64,000 nt of DNA from NCBI GenBank assembly GCA_040394775.1, contig JBEBRN010000002.1, positions 17,549 to 81,548 of the forward strand. The letters run 5' to 3'. Shown one piece after another: positions 41,875 to 49,898 of this stretch (position 1 is the stretch's first letter; every line of letters begins with the position of its first letter). Made by a program: the position numbers and the translations under genes. The notes under the pieces were generated by a model. The model was given only the letters and a program-made list of their open reading frames with translations. It did no database searches and was not told where the DNA came from. The stretch is from 40-80 sp040394775. Its GTDB lineage: Bacteria > Bacteroidota > Bacteroidia > Flavobacteriales_D > Crocinitomicaceae.

Positions 41875-44800
41875 ATGAAAAAATTAATTCTGATATCATG
41901 CTTCTTTCTTCCGTTCTTTTTAGCGGCTCAGCTTGTTGAAGATTTCACCGATGGAGACTTTACAAATAATCCAACTTGGATAGGAACCACTGCTGATTTT
42001 GAAGTCAATTCTTCTTCCCAATTACAGACGAGCGCATCGGTCGCTTCGACGTCTTATCTTTCCACGAATAACTCATTAGCTGACTTAGATGATGTTGAAT
42101 GGCGCTTTTATTTAAAACAAGGCTTTGCCGGTTCTGGGTCAAATTTCACTAAGATATTTTTGACTTTAGATGATGCTACTTTTGCTAATATTCAAAATGG
42201 CTATTACTTACTATTTGGTGAAGCGGGTTCTAATGACGCTATTAAATTGTACAAAATCACCTCTGGAATAACGACATTAATTCTAACAGGAACGCTTGGT
42301 GCTGTTTCTGGTTCTTTTACAGCGGGTGTTAAAATTACACACAACGCTATAGGTGAATGGAAACTTTATGCTGATTATACAGGTGGAACCAACTATGCAC
42401 TAGAAGGAAGTGTTACAGATGTAAACAGTGTTGCACAGCCTTATTTTGGCATTGGATGTTCTTACACTGCTTCCAATATTAAAAAAATCACATTGGATGA
42501 TATTTATGTAGGGTCTGAACAATTAGACATAATCGCACCTACTATTTCTAATATTTCTGTTTTAACGAACCAATCAGTTCAAGTAACATTTAACGAGGAG
42601 GTAGATGCGGATATTGTGAATCAGCTTATTTCTACCACTCCTATATTGGCTTTAAATACAATTACACAAGAAACAAACCCTGCTATTGTAACCTTAGATT
42701 TCTCTTCTGCTTTTACGAATGGTGTTACGTATACTGCAACGATTCCAAGTGTGAAAGATGTCGCTGGGAACGATACGAGCTTAACGTTTAACTTTACGTA
42801 TTTAGTGGCGGAAGTTCCTGCAATTGGTGATGTGATTATTAATGAAGTATTAGCAGATCCAACTCCTGCTGTTGGATTACCAGAGTACGATTATGTGGAA
42901 TTATATAACCGAAGCACAAAAATCCTCAATCTCCAAAACTGGACAGTTTCGAACAATACAACTACTGCAACGATTACCAATTCAATTTGGTTATTACCAA
43001 ATGAATATGTAGTTCTAACCTCTAGTGGTGCTATTCCACAATTGCCCAATGCAAAGGCAGTAACGAGTTTTCCTAACTTCAAGAATGCTTCCGATGATGT
43101 TATTTTGGCGGATGACAACAATAATCAGCTCGATAAAATCACGTACACGATCGATTGGTATAAGGACTTTGATAAAAAAGACGGAGGTTATTCATTGGAG
43201 CGAATTAATCCTGATTTGGTGTGTTCAAGTGAAAATAATTGGATGGCCTCTACAGCTATTTCAGGTGGAACACCGGGGTTAATTAATTCGGTCAATGACA
43301 ATACACCAGATGTTATTTCTCCAATTATCGATACGGTTATTGTGATTGATATGACGACTATAAGTGTGAAGTTAAATGAAACCGTTCCAAGTGCGCTAGT
43401 GAGTCAAATTGTGGCAGTTACTTCACCTGTTTTAGTAATTGCATCTATTACGCAAGATGGTGCTGACTTCTCTAAGCTGACTATTCACTTATCGAATCCA
43501 CTGACCACGAATACGAACTACACCATAGAGTTACAGAATTTAGAAGACTGCGAAGGCAATTCTGGAAATGATACGAAAGCGTTCATTTATTTAGTAGCGG
43601 AAGTTCCTGCAATTGGTGATGTGATTATTAATGAAGTATTAGCAGATCCAACTCCTGCTGTTGGATTACCAGAGTACGATTATGTGGAATTATATAACCG
43701 AAGCACAAAAATCCTCAATCTCCAAAACTGGACAGTTTCGAACAATACAACTACTGCAACGATTACCAATTCAATTTGGTTATTACCAAATGAATATGTA
43801 GTTCTAACCTCTAGTGGTGCTATTCCACAATTGCCCAATGCAAAGGCAGTAACGAGTTTTCCTAACTTCAAGAATGCTTCCGATGATGTTATTTTGGCGG
43901 ATGACAACAATAATCAGCTCGATAAAATCACGTACACGATCGATTGGTATAAGGACTTTGATAAAAAAGACGGAGGTTATTCATTGGAGCGAATTAATCC
44001 TGATTTGGTGTGTTCAGGTGAAAATAATTGGATGGCCTCTACAGCTATTTCAGGTGGAACATCGGGGTTAATTAATTCGGTCAATGACAATACACCAGAT
44101 GTTAGTTCGCCGCTTATCGATACGGTTATTGTGGTTGACTTGACGACTATAAGTGTGAAGTTAAATGAAATAATTCCGAGTGCTGTTGTGAGTCAGATTG
44201 TTGCTATTGGTACTCCATCAATTGCTGTTTCTTCCATTACGCAAGATGTTTCTGATTTATCAAAATTGATTATTCACCTTTCGAATCCCATCGCAACCAA
44301 CACCTCTTATTCGCTAGAATTACAAAATTTAGAAGATTGTGAAGGTAATAATGGTAATAGTACAAAAGCATTTATTTATAATGTTTCTGAGACTCCTTCT
44401 TCAGGAGATATTATTATCAATGAAGTGATGGTAGATCCTTCACCAGTAGTTGGATTACCAGAATATGAATACGTAGAAATTTATAATCGAAGTAATAAGC
44501 ATTTCAACTTGAAAGGCTGGAAAGTTGGAAACGATAATAGTTTTGGAACGATTAACACTTCAGTTTGGATTGCGCCAAATGAATACAAAGTATTAGCCTC
44601 GTCTTCGGGTGTGTCACAATTCACCAATTCGGTTTATGTGAGTAGTTTTCCAGCGTATAAAAATGCAGCAGATAAAGTTATTTTGTTAGACTCAGCAGGA
44701 GATCAAATGGATCAAATCGCTTATACACTTGATTGGTATAAAGATGATTTTAAAAAAGACGGTGGTTTTTCTTTGGAGCGAATTAATTCGACATTTGTTT

Positions 44801-46011
44801 GCTCTGATGTATCAAATTGGAAAGCATCAAACGATATTTTAGGTGGAACACCCGGCTTAATCAATTCTGTGTATTCTACTGAACCAGATACAATTGCTCC
44901 TACGATATACTTAATCAAGGTTACTTCTGATTCAACGTTGACAGTTGTTTTTTCTGAACCAATTGGTGGAAACACTACCGTAACGTTTCAAATTACGCCT
45001 ACTATATCAATTACGACTATTGATAGAGATACGAATAATTTAGCCCTTTTTTATCTTCAACTAGGAGAATATTTGCAACCTTCTACACAGTATGTTTTGA
45101 CAGTGTTGAATAGTGAAGATTGTCAAGGAAATACGAATCCATCTGATCAACAAGAATTTGTTTTAGCACATTTACCAGCATCAGGCGATGTTATCATTAA
45201 TGAATTGTTGTTTAATCCACTTACTGGTGGGTCGGATTTTCTTGAACTGAAAAATGTTTCTGATAAAATCTTCAACTTATATGGATTAAAGTTAACGAAC
45301 ACCAAAACGGGGGCAAGTAATAATACGATGATAAATAGCGATTATTATTTATATCCTCAAGGCATCGTTGTTTTAACACCCGACACACTCTTTCAGCAAC
45401 AAAACTATCCGTTTACAAGTAAGGGAAATTTCATTAAGATGTCGATTCCTGCCATGAGTAATGATGCTTCTACTGTTCGATTATTCATCGATTCATTGAC
45501 CACTATTGATTCGTTGACTTATTCCGAAAAGTGGCATTTTAAATTACTAGATGACCGAAAAGGAAAGTCTTTAGAACGCGTTTCCGATGTTGCTCCAAGC
45601 ACAGTTCCAGAATCGTGGCATACAGCTGCAGAGTCGTTTGGCTTTGCCACGCCTGGATTGGAAAATTCACAAAACACATCGTTTTTATACAATGGAACTT
45701 TAACGCTGAGCTCAGCAACTATTTCTGCTGATAATGATGGATTTGAAGATGTTCTAATGATGACGTATGAGATGGATGACAATGGTTATGTCGGCTCTGT
45801 TACCATTTATGACGATAGAGGAAGAGAAGTGAGAAAGCTTGTTAAGAATGAGTTGCTTGGTGTTCGCGGAGAATTTATCTGGGATGGTTTAAATAATGTG
45901 CAACAAAAGGCAGTTATCGGAACACATATTATTGTTTTTGACGGTTACCATGTTTCTACAGGAAAAACTTTTAAGGTAAAGAAAGTGGTGGTTGTAGCTG
46001 GGAATAGATAG
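41875..46011 (+). CDS. Giant surface protein with four lamin-tail domains and Big_5/FlgD-like modules
   Basis: This 1378-residue secreted protein has a signal peptide (MKKLILISCFFLPFFLAAQ) and an N-terminal jelly-roll-like domain (to about 215). It then alternates Ig-like Big_5 modules (QVTFNEEVDAD type) with lamin-tail domains (LTD; IINEVLADPTP, YVELYNRS, SLERINPDLVC, GLINSV). The LTDs lie near residues 315-472, 578-735, 842-999 and 1102-1265. LTD1 and LTD2 are almost identical down to the DNA. The C-terminal 105 residues look like a FlgD/CHU-type Ig domain (ISADNDGFEDVLMMTYEM, GEFIWDGLNNV), probably the export tail. Its role is unknown. A GTG two codons upstream (41869) is possible, but ATG 41875 starts the signal peptide. 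Confidence 0.85.
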   Translation: MKKLILISCFFLPFFLAAQLVEDFTDGDFTNNPTWIGTTADFEVNSSSQLQTSASVASTSYLSTNNSLADLDDVEWRFYLKQGFAGSGSNFTKIFLTLDDATFANIQNGYYLLFGEAGSNDAIKLYKITSGITTLILTGTLGAVSGSFTAGVKITHNAIGEWKLYADYTGGTNYALEGSVTDVNSVAQPYFGIGCSYTASNIKKITLDDIYVGSEQLDIIAPTISNISVLTNQSVQVTFNEEVDADIVNQLISTTPILALNTITQETNPAIVTLDFSSAFTNGVTYTATIPSVKDVAGNDTSLTFNFTYLVAEVPAIGDVIINEVLADPTPAVGLPEYDYVELYNRSTKILNLQNWTVSNNTTTATITNSIWLLPNEYVVLTSSGAIPQLPNAKAVTSFPNFKNASDDVILADDNNNQLDKITYTIDWYKDFDKKDGGYSLERINPDLVCSSENNWMASTAISGGTPGLINSVNDNTPDVISPIIDTVIVIDMTTISVKLNETVPSALVSQIVAVTSPVLVIASITQDGADFSKLTIHLSNPLTTNTNYTIELQNLEDCEGNSGNDTKAFIYLVAEVPAIGDVIINEVLADPTPAVGLPEYDYVELYNRSTKILNLQNWTVSNNTTTATITNSIWLLPNEYVVLTSSGAIPQLPNAKAVTSFPNFKNASDDVILADDNNNQLDKITYTIDWYKDFDKKDGGYSLERINPDLVCSGENNWMASTAISGGTSGLINSVNDNTPDVSSPLIDTVIVVDLTTISVKLNEIIPSAVVSQIVAIGTPSIAVSSITQDVSDLSKLIIHLSNPIATNTSYSLELQNLEDCEGNNGNSTKAFIYNVSETPSSGDIIINEVMVDPSPVVGLPEYEYVEIYNRSNKHFNLKGWKVGNDNSFGTINTSVWIAPNEYKVLASSSGVSQFTNSVYVSSFPAYKNAADKVILLDSAGDQMDQIAYTLDWYKDDFKKDGGFSLERINSTFVCSDVSNWKASNDILGGTPGLINSVYSTEPDTIAPTIYLIKVTSDSTLTVVFSEPIGGNTTVTFQITPTISITTIDRDTNNLALFYLQLGEYLQPSTQYVLTVLNSEDCQGNTNPSDQQEFVLAHLPASGDVIINELLFNPLTGGSDFLELKNVSDKIFNLYGLKLTNTKTGASNNTMINSDYYLYPQGIVVLTPDTLFQQQNYPFTSKGNFIKMSIPAMSNDASTVRLFIDSLTTIDSLTYSEKWHFKLLDDRKGKSLERVSDVAPSTVPESWHTAAESFGFATPGLENSQNTSFLYNGTLTLSSATISADNDGFEDVLMMTYEMDDNGYVGSVTIYDDRGREVRKLVKNELLGVRGEFIWDGLNNVQQKAVIGTHIIVFDGYHVSTGKTFKVKKVVVVAGNR
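42799..43315 (+). repeat. Intragenic direct repeat, copy 1 (LTD1)
   Basis: This 517-bp segment repeats at 43588-44104 with a period of 789 bp. I count three mismatches (42807, 43228, 43273), and 42808-43227 is identical over 420 bases. It spans the first lamin-tail domain. Confidence 0.93.
43588..44104 (+). repeat. Intragenic direct repeat, copy 2 (LTD2)
   Basis: Second copy of the 517-bp segment. The differences give one Ser-to-Gly and one Pro-to-Ser change in the protein. Flanking Big_5 sequence is clearly more diverged, so the near-identity is confined to the LTD unit. Confidence 0.93.
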
Positions 46012-46061
46012 ATTTCAGATGACAGTTATCTTAAAATAATTTCTTTTTTTCAAAAGATTTC

Positions 46062-46091
46062 TTTGTGATTAAAAAAATAGTTTTATCTTTG
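46062..46091 (+). promoter_or_regulatory. Promoter of tetR and efflux operon 2
   Basis: TTTG (46062-46065), an 18-base spacer and TATCTTTG (46084-46091) match the Bacteroidota promoter pattern. Transcription would begin near 46095, inside the palindromes that follow. Confidence 0.6.
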
Positions 46092-46119
46092 TTAGCGAAC
46101 ACTAACTAACAATTAGTTA
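46091..46119. promoter_or_regulatory. Candidate TetR operator (overlapping palindromes)
   Basis: Two overlapping inverted repeats: GTTAG-N6-CTAAC at 46091-46106 and the perfect TAACTAA-N3-TTAGTTA at 46103-46119. They cover the inferred transcription start and lie 12-40 bases before the tetR ATG, the classic place for an autorepressor. Confidence 0.55.
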
Positions 46120-46130
46120 TTTTAAGTGAA

Positions 46131-46721
46131 ATGAAAGAGTATACTGACAGACAAATTGAAATCATGGAGGCCGCTACAGCACGTATCGACCAGTTTGGTA
46201 TTCAGAATTTGACTATCAAGAATTTGGCTGCAGATATTGGTTTGTCAGAACCAGCTCTTTATCGTCACTTTAAAAGTAAAAATGAAATTTTATTAAGCCT
46301 ACTTAATTATTTCTTGTTAGAGATGAAAATAAGAATTAAAGGAATTTCATTAGGTTCAGACACAACAGCAGGAGATGAGTTAAGAGCGATATTTAATTCA
46401 CAATTGAAAACATTTATGGCTAGACCCGCTATTGTCAGTGTCATTTTTGCTGAGAGTATTTTTCATTTCGATAAAACACTCAGTAATAAGGTTTCAGAGA
46501 TAATGAATATGATGCATGAACTTGTTATTGCGAATATTCAAAAAGGACAAGAGGACGAACAATATGGAAAACTAATCAATGCTTCGACGATTACGACTAT
46601 CATCACTGGAGGAATGCGAATGGTAGTTTTAAAATGGAAAATATCCAGCAATAAATCTAATCTTGTGAAAGATGGAATGGTTGTTTTAGAAGGGATTTTA
46701 AAAATGATTGAAAAGAAATAA
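46131..46721 (+). CDS. TetR/AcrR-family transcriptional regulator of efflux operon 2
   Basis: This 196-residue protein has an N-terminal TetR helix-turn-helix (residues about 5-55: IEIMEAATARIDQFGIQNLT, IGLSEPALYRHFKSKNEIL). A helical ligand and dimer domain follows. It begins an operon with a b561-type cytochrome, TolC, adaptor and RND pump, so it most likely represses efflux until an inducer binds. The palindromes at 46091-46119 are its likely operator. The cytochrome gene follows after two bases. Confidence 0.9.
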   Translation: MKEYTDRQIEIMEAATARIDQFGIQNLTIKNLAADIGLSEPALYRHFKSKNEILLSLLNYFLLEMKIRIKGISLGSDTTAGDELRAIFNSQLKTFMARPAIVSVIFAESIFHFDKTLSNKVSEIMNMMHELVIANIQKGQEDEQYGKLINASTITTIITGGMRMVVLKWKISSNKSNLVKDGMVVLEGILKMIEKK

Positions 46722-46723
46722 AA

Positions 46724-47287
46724 ATGGAACAGCAAAATAAATTTACTTTTTTTCATCGATTACTTCATTGGCTAATGGCGCTAGCAATGCCTATTTTATT
46801 CATTACCGGTTTTTTGAGAATGTATTGGATGAATAAACACCAGATTGTTTCGGTTATTGAAAGTAAAGTCGGTACTGCTATTCCAAAAGAACAAATGACT
46901 GATATTGCGAAAACGATCCGTGAACCGATGTGGCAATGGCATGAGATTTTCGCCCATGTAATGATTTTTTCTTTCTTGGCGCGTATCATTTATATGTTGG
47001 TAAAAGGTATCCGTTTCCCGAATCCTTTCAAAAGTGGAATTCCGCTTAAAGAACGTTTTCAAGGATTTACCTACGTTTATTTTTATGTGTTTGTTTTTAT
47101 TTCTGCAAGTACTGGAATATGTCTAGAAAAAGGATTCTTCACTGAATGGAAAGATGGAATTGAAACAATTCATAAATGGGGAATTTATTGGTTCCCGATA
47201 TTTATAGTATTGCACCTTGTAGGAATTTTAATAGCAGAACATACCACTAAAAAAGGAATTGTTTCTAAGATGATTGGAGGGGAATGA
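46724..47287 (+). CDS. Cytochrome b561-type membrane protein
   Basis: This 187-residue inner-membrane protein resembles bacterial cytochrome b561/b subunits with four membrane helices. Candidate haem-ligating histidines are H11 and H15 (FFHRLLHW), H73 and H78 (WQWHEIFAHVM), and the later TIHKWG and VLHLVG. Such proteins move electrons between quinols and other carriers. It sits two bases after tetR and before the efflux genes, an unusual place for a cytochrome. A near-perfect 35-bp hairpin follows its stop, so it may partly separate the first two genes from the rest. Confidence 0.8.
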   Translation: MEQQNKFTFFHRLLHWLMALAMPILFITGFLRMYWMNKHQIVSVIESKVGTAIPKEQMTDIAKTIREPMWQWHEIFAHVMIFSFLARIIYMLVKGIRFPNPFKSGIPLKERFQGFTYVYFYVFVFISASTGICLEKGFFTEWKDGIETIHKWGIYWFPIFIVLHLVGILIAEHTTKKGIVSKMIGGE

Positions 47288-47322
47288 TTGTCAATTTTTA
47301 ATTCGTAATTAAAAATCGACAA
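47288..47322. repeat. AT-rich hairpin with AATTCGTAATT core
   Basis: A 16-bp stem with one mismatch (47288-47303 with 47307-47322, loop CGT) begins one base after the cytochrome stop codon. The core AATTCGTAATT recurs in the intergenic array at 49811-49879. It has no proper U-run, so I call it a repeat element and not a terminator. Confidence 0.6.
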
Positions 47323-47370
47323 TTGCATAATGAGTAGAATTAAGAATAAGAACTAAAATTTTTTTGCTTT

Positions 47371-48702
47371 ATGAAGTTAGTGAGCGCTCGCAAACATATT
47401 TTCAGCCTTTTGGTTTTGATCGGCTGGAATACAATTCAAGCACAAGATACTTGGAGTTTGAAGCAATGTATTGATACGGCACAAGTGTTTAATAAAACGC
47501 TGCAAATCAATCGAAATAACATGGCGATTAGTGAACAAAGAGAAAAAGAAGCGAAAGCAAACCTGATTCCTAAAGTAATGGCAAATGCTGATTACAAGTA
47601 TTTCACGGATTTGCCACATCAGTTGATGCCGTTGTCGACTTTTAATCCAATGGCGCCAGAAGGTCAATTCAAAGAAGCACAATTTGGTGTTCCTCATAAC
47701 ATCAACGCTAATTTACAATTGATGATGCCACTGTATAATCCACAAGTTTATGGCGCTATTCAAAATACCAAAATTGCGAGTGAATTAACCGATTTACAGT
47801 ATCAAAAAGCAGAAGAGCAAGTCTTATTTGACATGACGACGCTTTATTATAATGCGCAAATCTTGCAACACCAATTAGCTTTTATCGATAGCAACTTGCT
47901 AAATACACATAGACTTTTGGAGAATATGCAACAGCTCCACGAGCAATTAATGGTAAAAGGTACGGATGTGAACAAAGTGACATTGCAATCGGAACAATTA
48001 GCGACTCAACGAGAAAACGTCAACAATCGGTATATCCAAGTTTTAAATGCATTGAAACTCCAAATGGGAATTGCATTAAATACAGCTATTATCGTAGAGA
48101 AAGACATTCGCTTTCAAACCGCTTTAGAAGCTACCAAAAGAAAAAATTTAGATATTCAACTCATTCAAACGCAAAACAAACTATTGAATGCTGAATTTCG
48201 GACATTGAACAGATCACGCTTTTTGCCGTCATTGAATTTAATTGCTTCCTATGGAACAACAGGCTTTGGCTATGATCGTAAACCGAACGACTTTCTGAAG
48301 TTTTATACCGTTGGTTTTGCAGGTGTTCAATTGACCTATCCACTCTTTAATGGTACGGTCACACAACGAAAAATCAATCAAAAGAAATTAGAAATAAAAA
48401 ACAACGAACTACAATCACAGTTGATAACGGATAAGAATGAAATGGAGATTGAAAATGCGAATCGTCAACGAATAGTTGCACAAAAAACAGTCACCAATAG
48501 CGAACATCAAATTGAACTAGCACAAACCATTTATGATCAAACGCTTTTACAACAGCAATTAGGAACGGCCAGTTTAACGGATGTGTTGTTAGCAGACAAT
48601 GCGCTTCGAGAGACACAACAAAATTATTTATCGGCCATCATTGATTATTTGAAAGCTGATTTAGAGTTGAGAAAATTGAAGGGAATGATGATTAATGGTT
48701 AA
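47371..48702 (+). CDS. TolC-family outer membrane efflux protein (operon 2)
   Basis: This 443-residue protein forms the outer-membrane duct of efflux system 2. A signal peptide (ending NTIQAQ) precedes the OEP domain, which opens WSLKQCIDTAQVFNKTLQ, has long coiled helices, and closes with LLQQQLGTASLTDVLLADNALRE. It is 83 bases downstream of the cytochrome gene and 45 bases upstream of the adaptor gene. It is only a distant paralogue of the TolC protein at 29756-31090, so the operons are not a recent duplication. Confidence 0.9.
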   Translation: MKLVSARKHIFSLLVLIGWNTIQAQDTWSLKQCIDTAQVFNKTLQINRNNMAISEQREKEAKANLIPKVMANADYKYFTDLPHQLMPLSTFNPMAPEGQFKEAQFGVPHNINANLQLMMPLYNPQVYGAIQNTKIASELTDLQYQKAEEQVLFDMTTLYYNAQILQHQLAFIDSNLLNTHRLLENMQQLHEQLMVKGTDVNKVTLQSEQLATQRENVNNRYIQVLNALKLQMGIALNTAIIVEKDIRFQTALEATKRKNLDIQLIQTQNKLLNAEFRTLNRSRFLPSLNLIASYGTTGFGYDRKPNDFLKFYTVGFAGVQLTYPLFNGTVTQRKINQKKLEIKNNELQSQLITDKNEMEIENANRQRIVAQKTVTNSEHQIELAQTIYDQTLLQQQLGTASLTDVLLADNALRETQQNYLSAIIDYLKADLELRKLKGMMING

Positions 48703-48747
48703 TGATGAAGGATTAATGTTTAATGAGAATTGATAAAATCAAAGCAG

Positions 48748-49806
48748 ATGAATTGGAAGAGAATATTAGGAATCGTTGCAATACTAGCGGTTATTGCAGT
48801 TGTGTTTTTTAAGTTGAAAGGCAATAAAGAAACGACACAACAAAGAGTTTATCAGTACGATAAGGAAAAACCTATTGGCGTTCAGTTGGATACAATTGCA
48901 GTCGAGTATATCGACGAAGGTAGCCTCTTCACAGGGACGTTTGAACCGAATATGGAAACGAAAGTGAGCGCCGAGACGCAAGGAAAAGTTAACGCTGTTT
49001 TGGTAGATGTCGGTAGTCAAGTGACGAAAGGTCAAACGTTAATTCAGTTGGATAATGCTTTGTTGAAAATTCAATTGCAAACGGTGGATGTTCAAATTGA
49101 AGGTTTACAAGATGATTTAAACCGCTACACCATTCTTGCTAAAGCAGATGCAATTCAAGGAGTTCAATTGGAAAAAGTTCAAATAGGACTGAAATCGGCA
49201 AAATTACAGAGAGCAACGTTGTTGGAACAGATTAACAAAACGACTATCAGAGCTCCTTTTAATGGTATTGTGACTTTTAAGATGACGGAAGAAGGAGCAT
49301 TTGCGGCACCAGGAATGCCGTTGATTCAGATTACGGATATTTCCAGTTTACGATTTACAGTGAACGTTCCTGAAAAGGAGTTAAGTCAATTTAAGCTCAA
49401 CCAGCAATACAACGTTACGACGGATGTTTATCCAGATAAACCACTTACAGGAAAAGTATTGATGGTCGGAAGTAAAGCCAATATGGGCAGTAGTTTTCCT
49501 ATACAATTTCAAGTGGTAAATACGAAGGACTTAGCCATTAAATCAGGAATGTTTGGAAGAGTGAGTTCAAAAGGAAGTCAACTAGAACAAGGTATTATCA
49601 TTCCTTCATCTGCTATTGTGGAGGAAGCAGGAAAAGCACAAGTCTATTTAGTCAAAGGTGGAAAAGCTGTTTTACAAACAATTATTGTTTCAAAAGCGGT
49701 TGGAAATAATTCCGTTATATCGAGTGGATTAAGCGTAGGAGATATCATTGTGACGAATGGATTTATTAATTTATTTGATGGTGCAAACGTCGAGTCAATC
49801 AATTAA
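48748..49806 (+). CDS. RND efflux periplasmic adaptor (operon 2)
   Basis: This 352-residue membrane fusion protein has one N-terminal anchor helix (ILGIVAILAVIAVVFF) and the adaptor modules: VNAVLVDVGSQVTKGQTLIQLD, a helical hairpin, TTIRAPFNGIVTFKMTEEG, a beta-barrel, and GLSVGDIIVTNGFINLFDGA. I use ATG 48748 in place of a TTG six codons upstream because it puts the anchor directly at the N terminus. It connects the pump to TolC. A cluster of short repeats separates it from the pump gene. Confidence 0.92.
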   Translation: MNWKRILGIVAILAVIAVVFFKLKGNKETTQQRVYQYDKEKPIGVQLDTIAVEYIDEGSLFTGTFEPNMETKVSAETQGKVNAVLVDVGSQVTKGQTLIQLDNALLKIQLQTVDVQIEGLQDDLNRYTILAKADAIQGVQLEKVQIGLKSAKLQRATLLEQINKTTIRAPFNGIVTFKMTEEGAFAAPGMPLIQITDISSLRFTVNVPEKELSQFKLNQQYNVTTDVYPDKPLTGKVLMVGSKANMGSSFPIQFQVVNTKDLAIKSGMFGRVSSKGSQLEQGIIIPSSAIVEEAGKAQVYLVKGGKAVLQTIIVSKAVGNNSVISSGLSVGDIIVTNGFINLFDGANVESIN

Positions 49807-49810
49807 AAAT

Positions 49811-49879
49811 TTTCAATTACGAATTACGAATTAGAAATTAATCATTCGTAATTCGTAATTCTCTAATTCGTAATTGAAA
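49811..49879. repeat. Array of AATTACGAATT/AATTCGTAATT repeats
   Basis: The gap between adaptor and pump genes is filled with interleaved direct and inverted copies of AATTACGAATT. The left block is 49811-49834, its complement appears in parts at 49845-49860 and 49863-49879, so the RNA could fold into alternative long hairpins. The same core occurs at 47288-47322. Copies are too short and unspaced for a CRISPR array. Confidence 0.6.
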
Positions 49880-49898
49880 TTGAATAAAATTAAACAAA

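Noticed and set aside
42891..43910. Two identical 76-codon antisense open frames (42891-43121 and 43680-43910)
   Set aside because: They are the same shadow frame in both copies of the duplicated lamin-tail domain, not a gene family.
49811..49879. CRISPR-like repeats
   Set aside because: Units are only about 11-24 bases, both direct and inverted, without regular spacers, and no cas genes are near.
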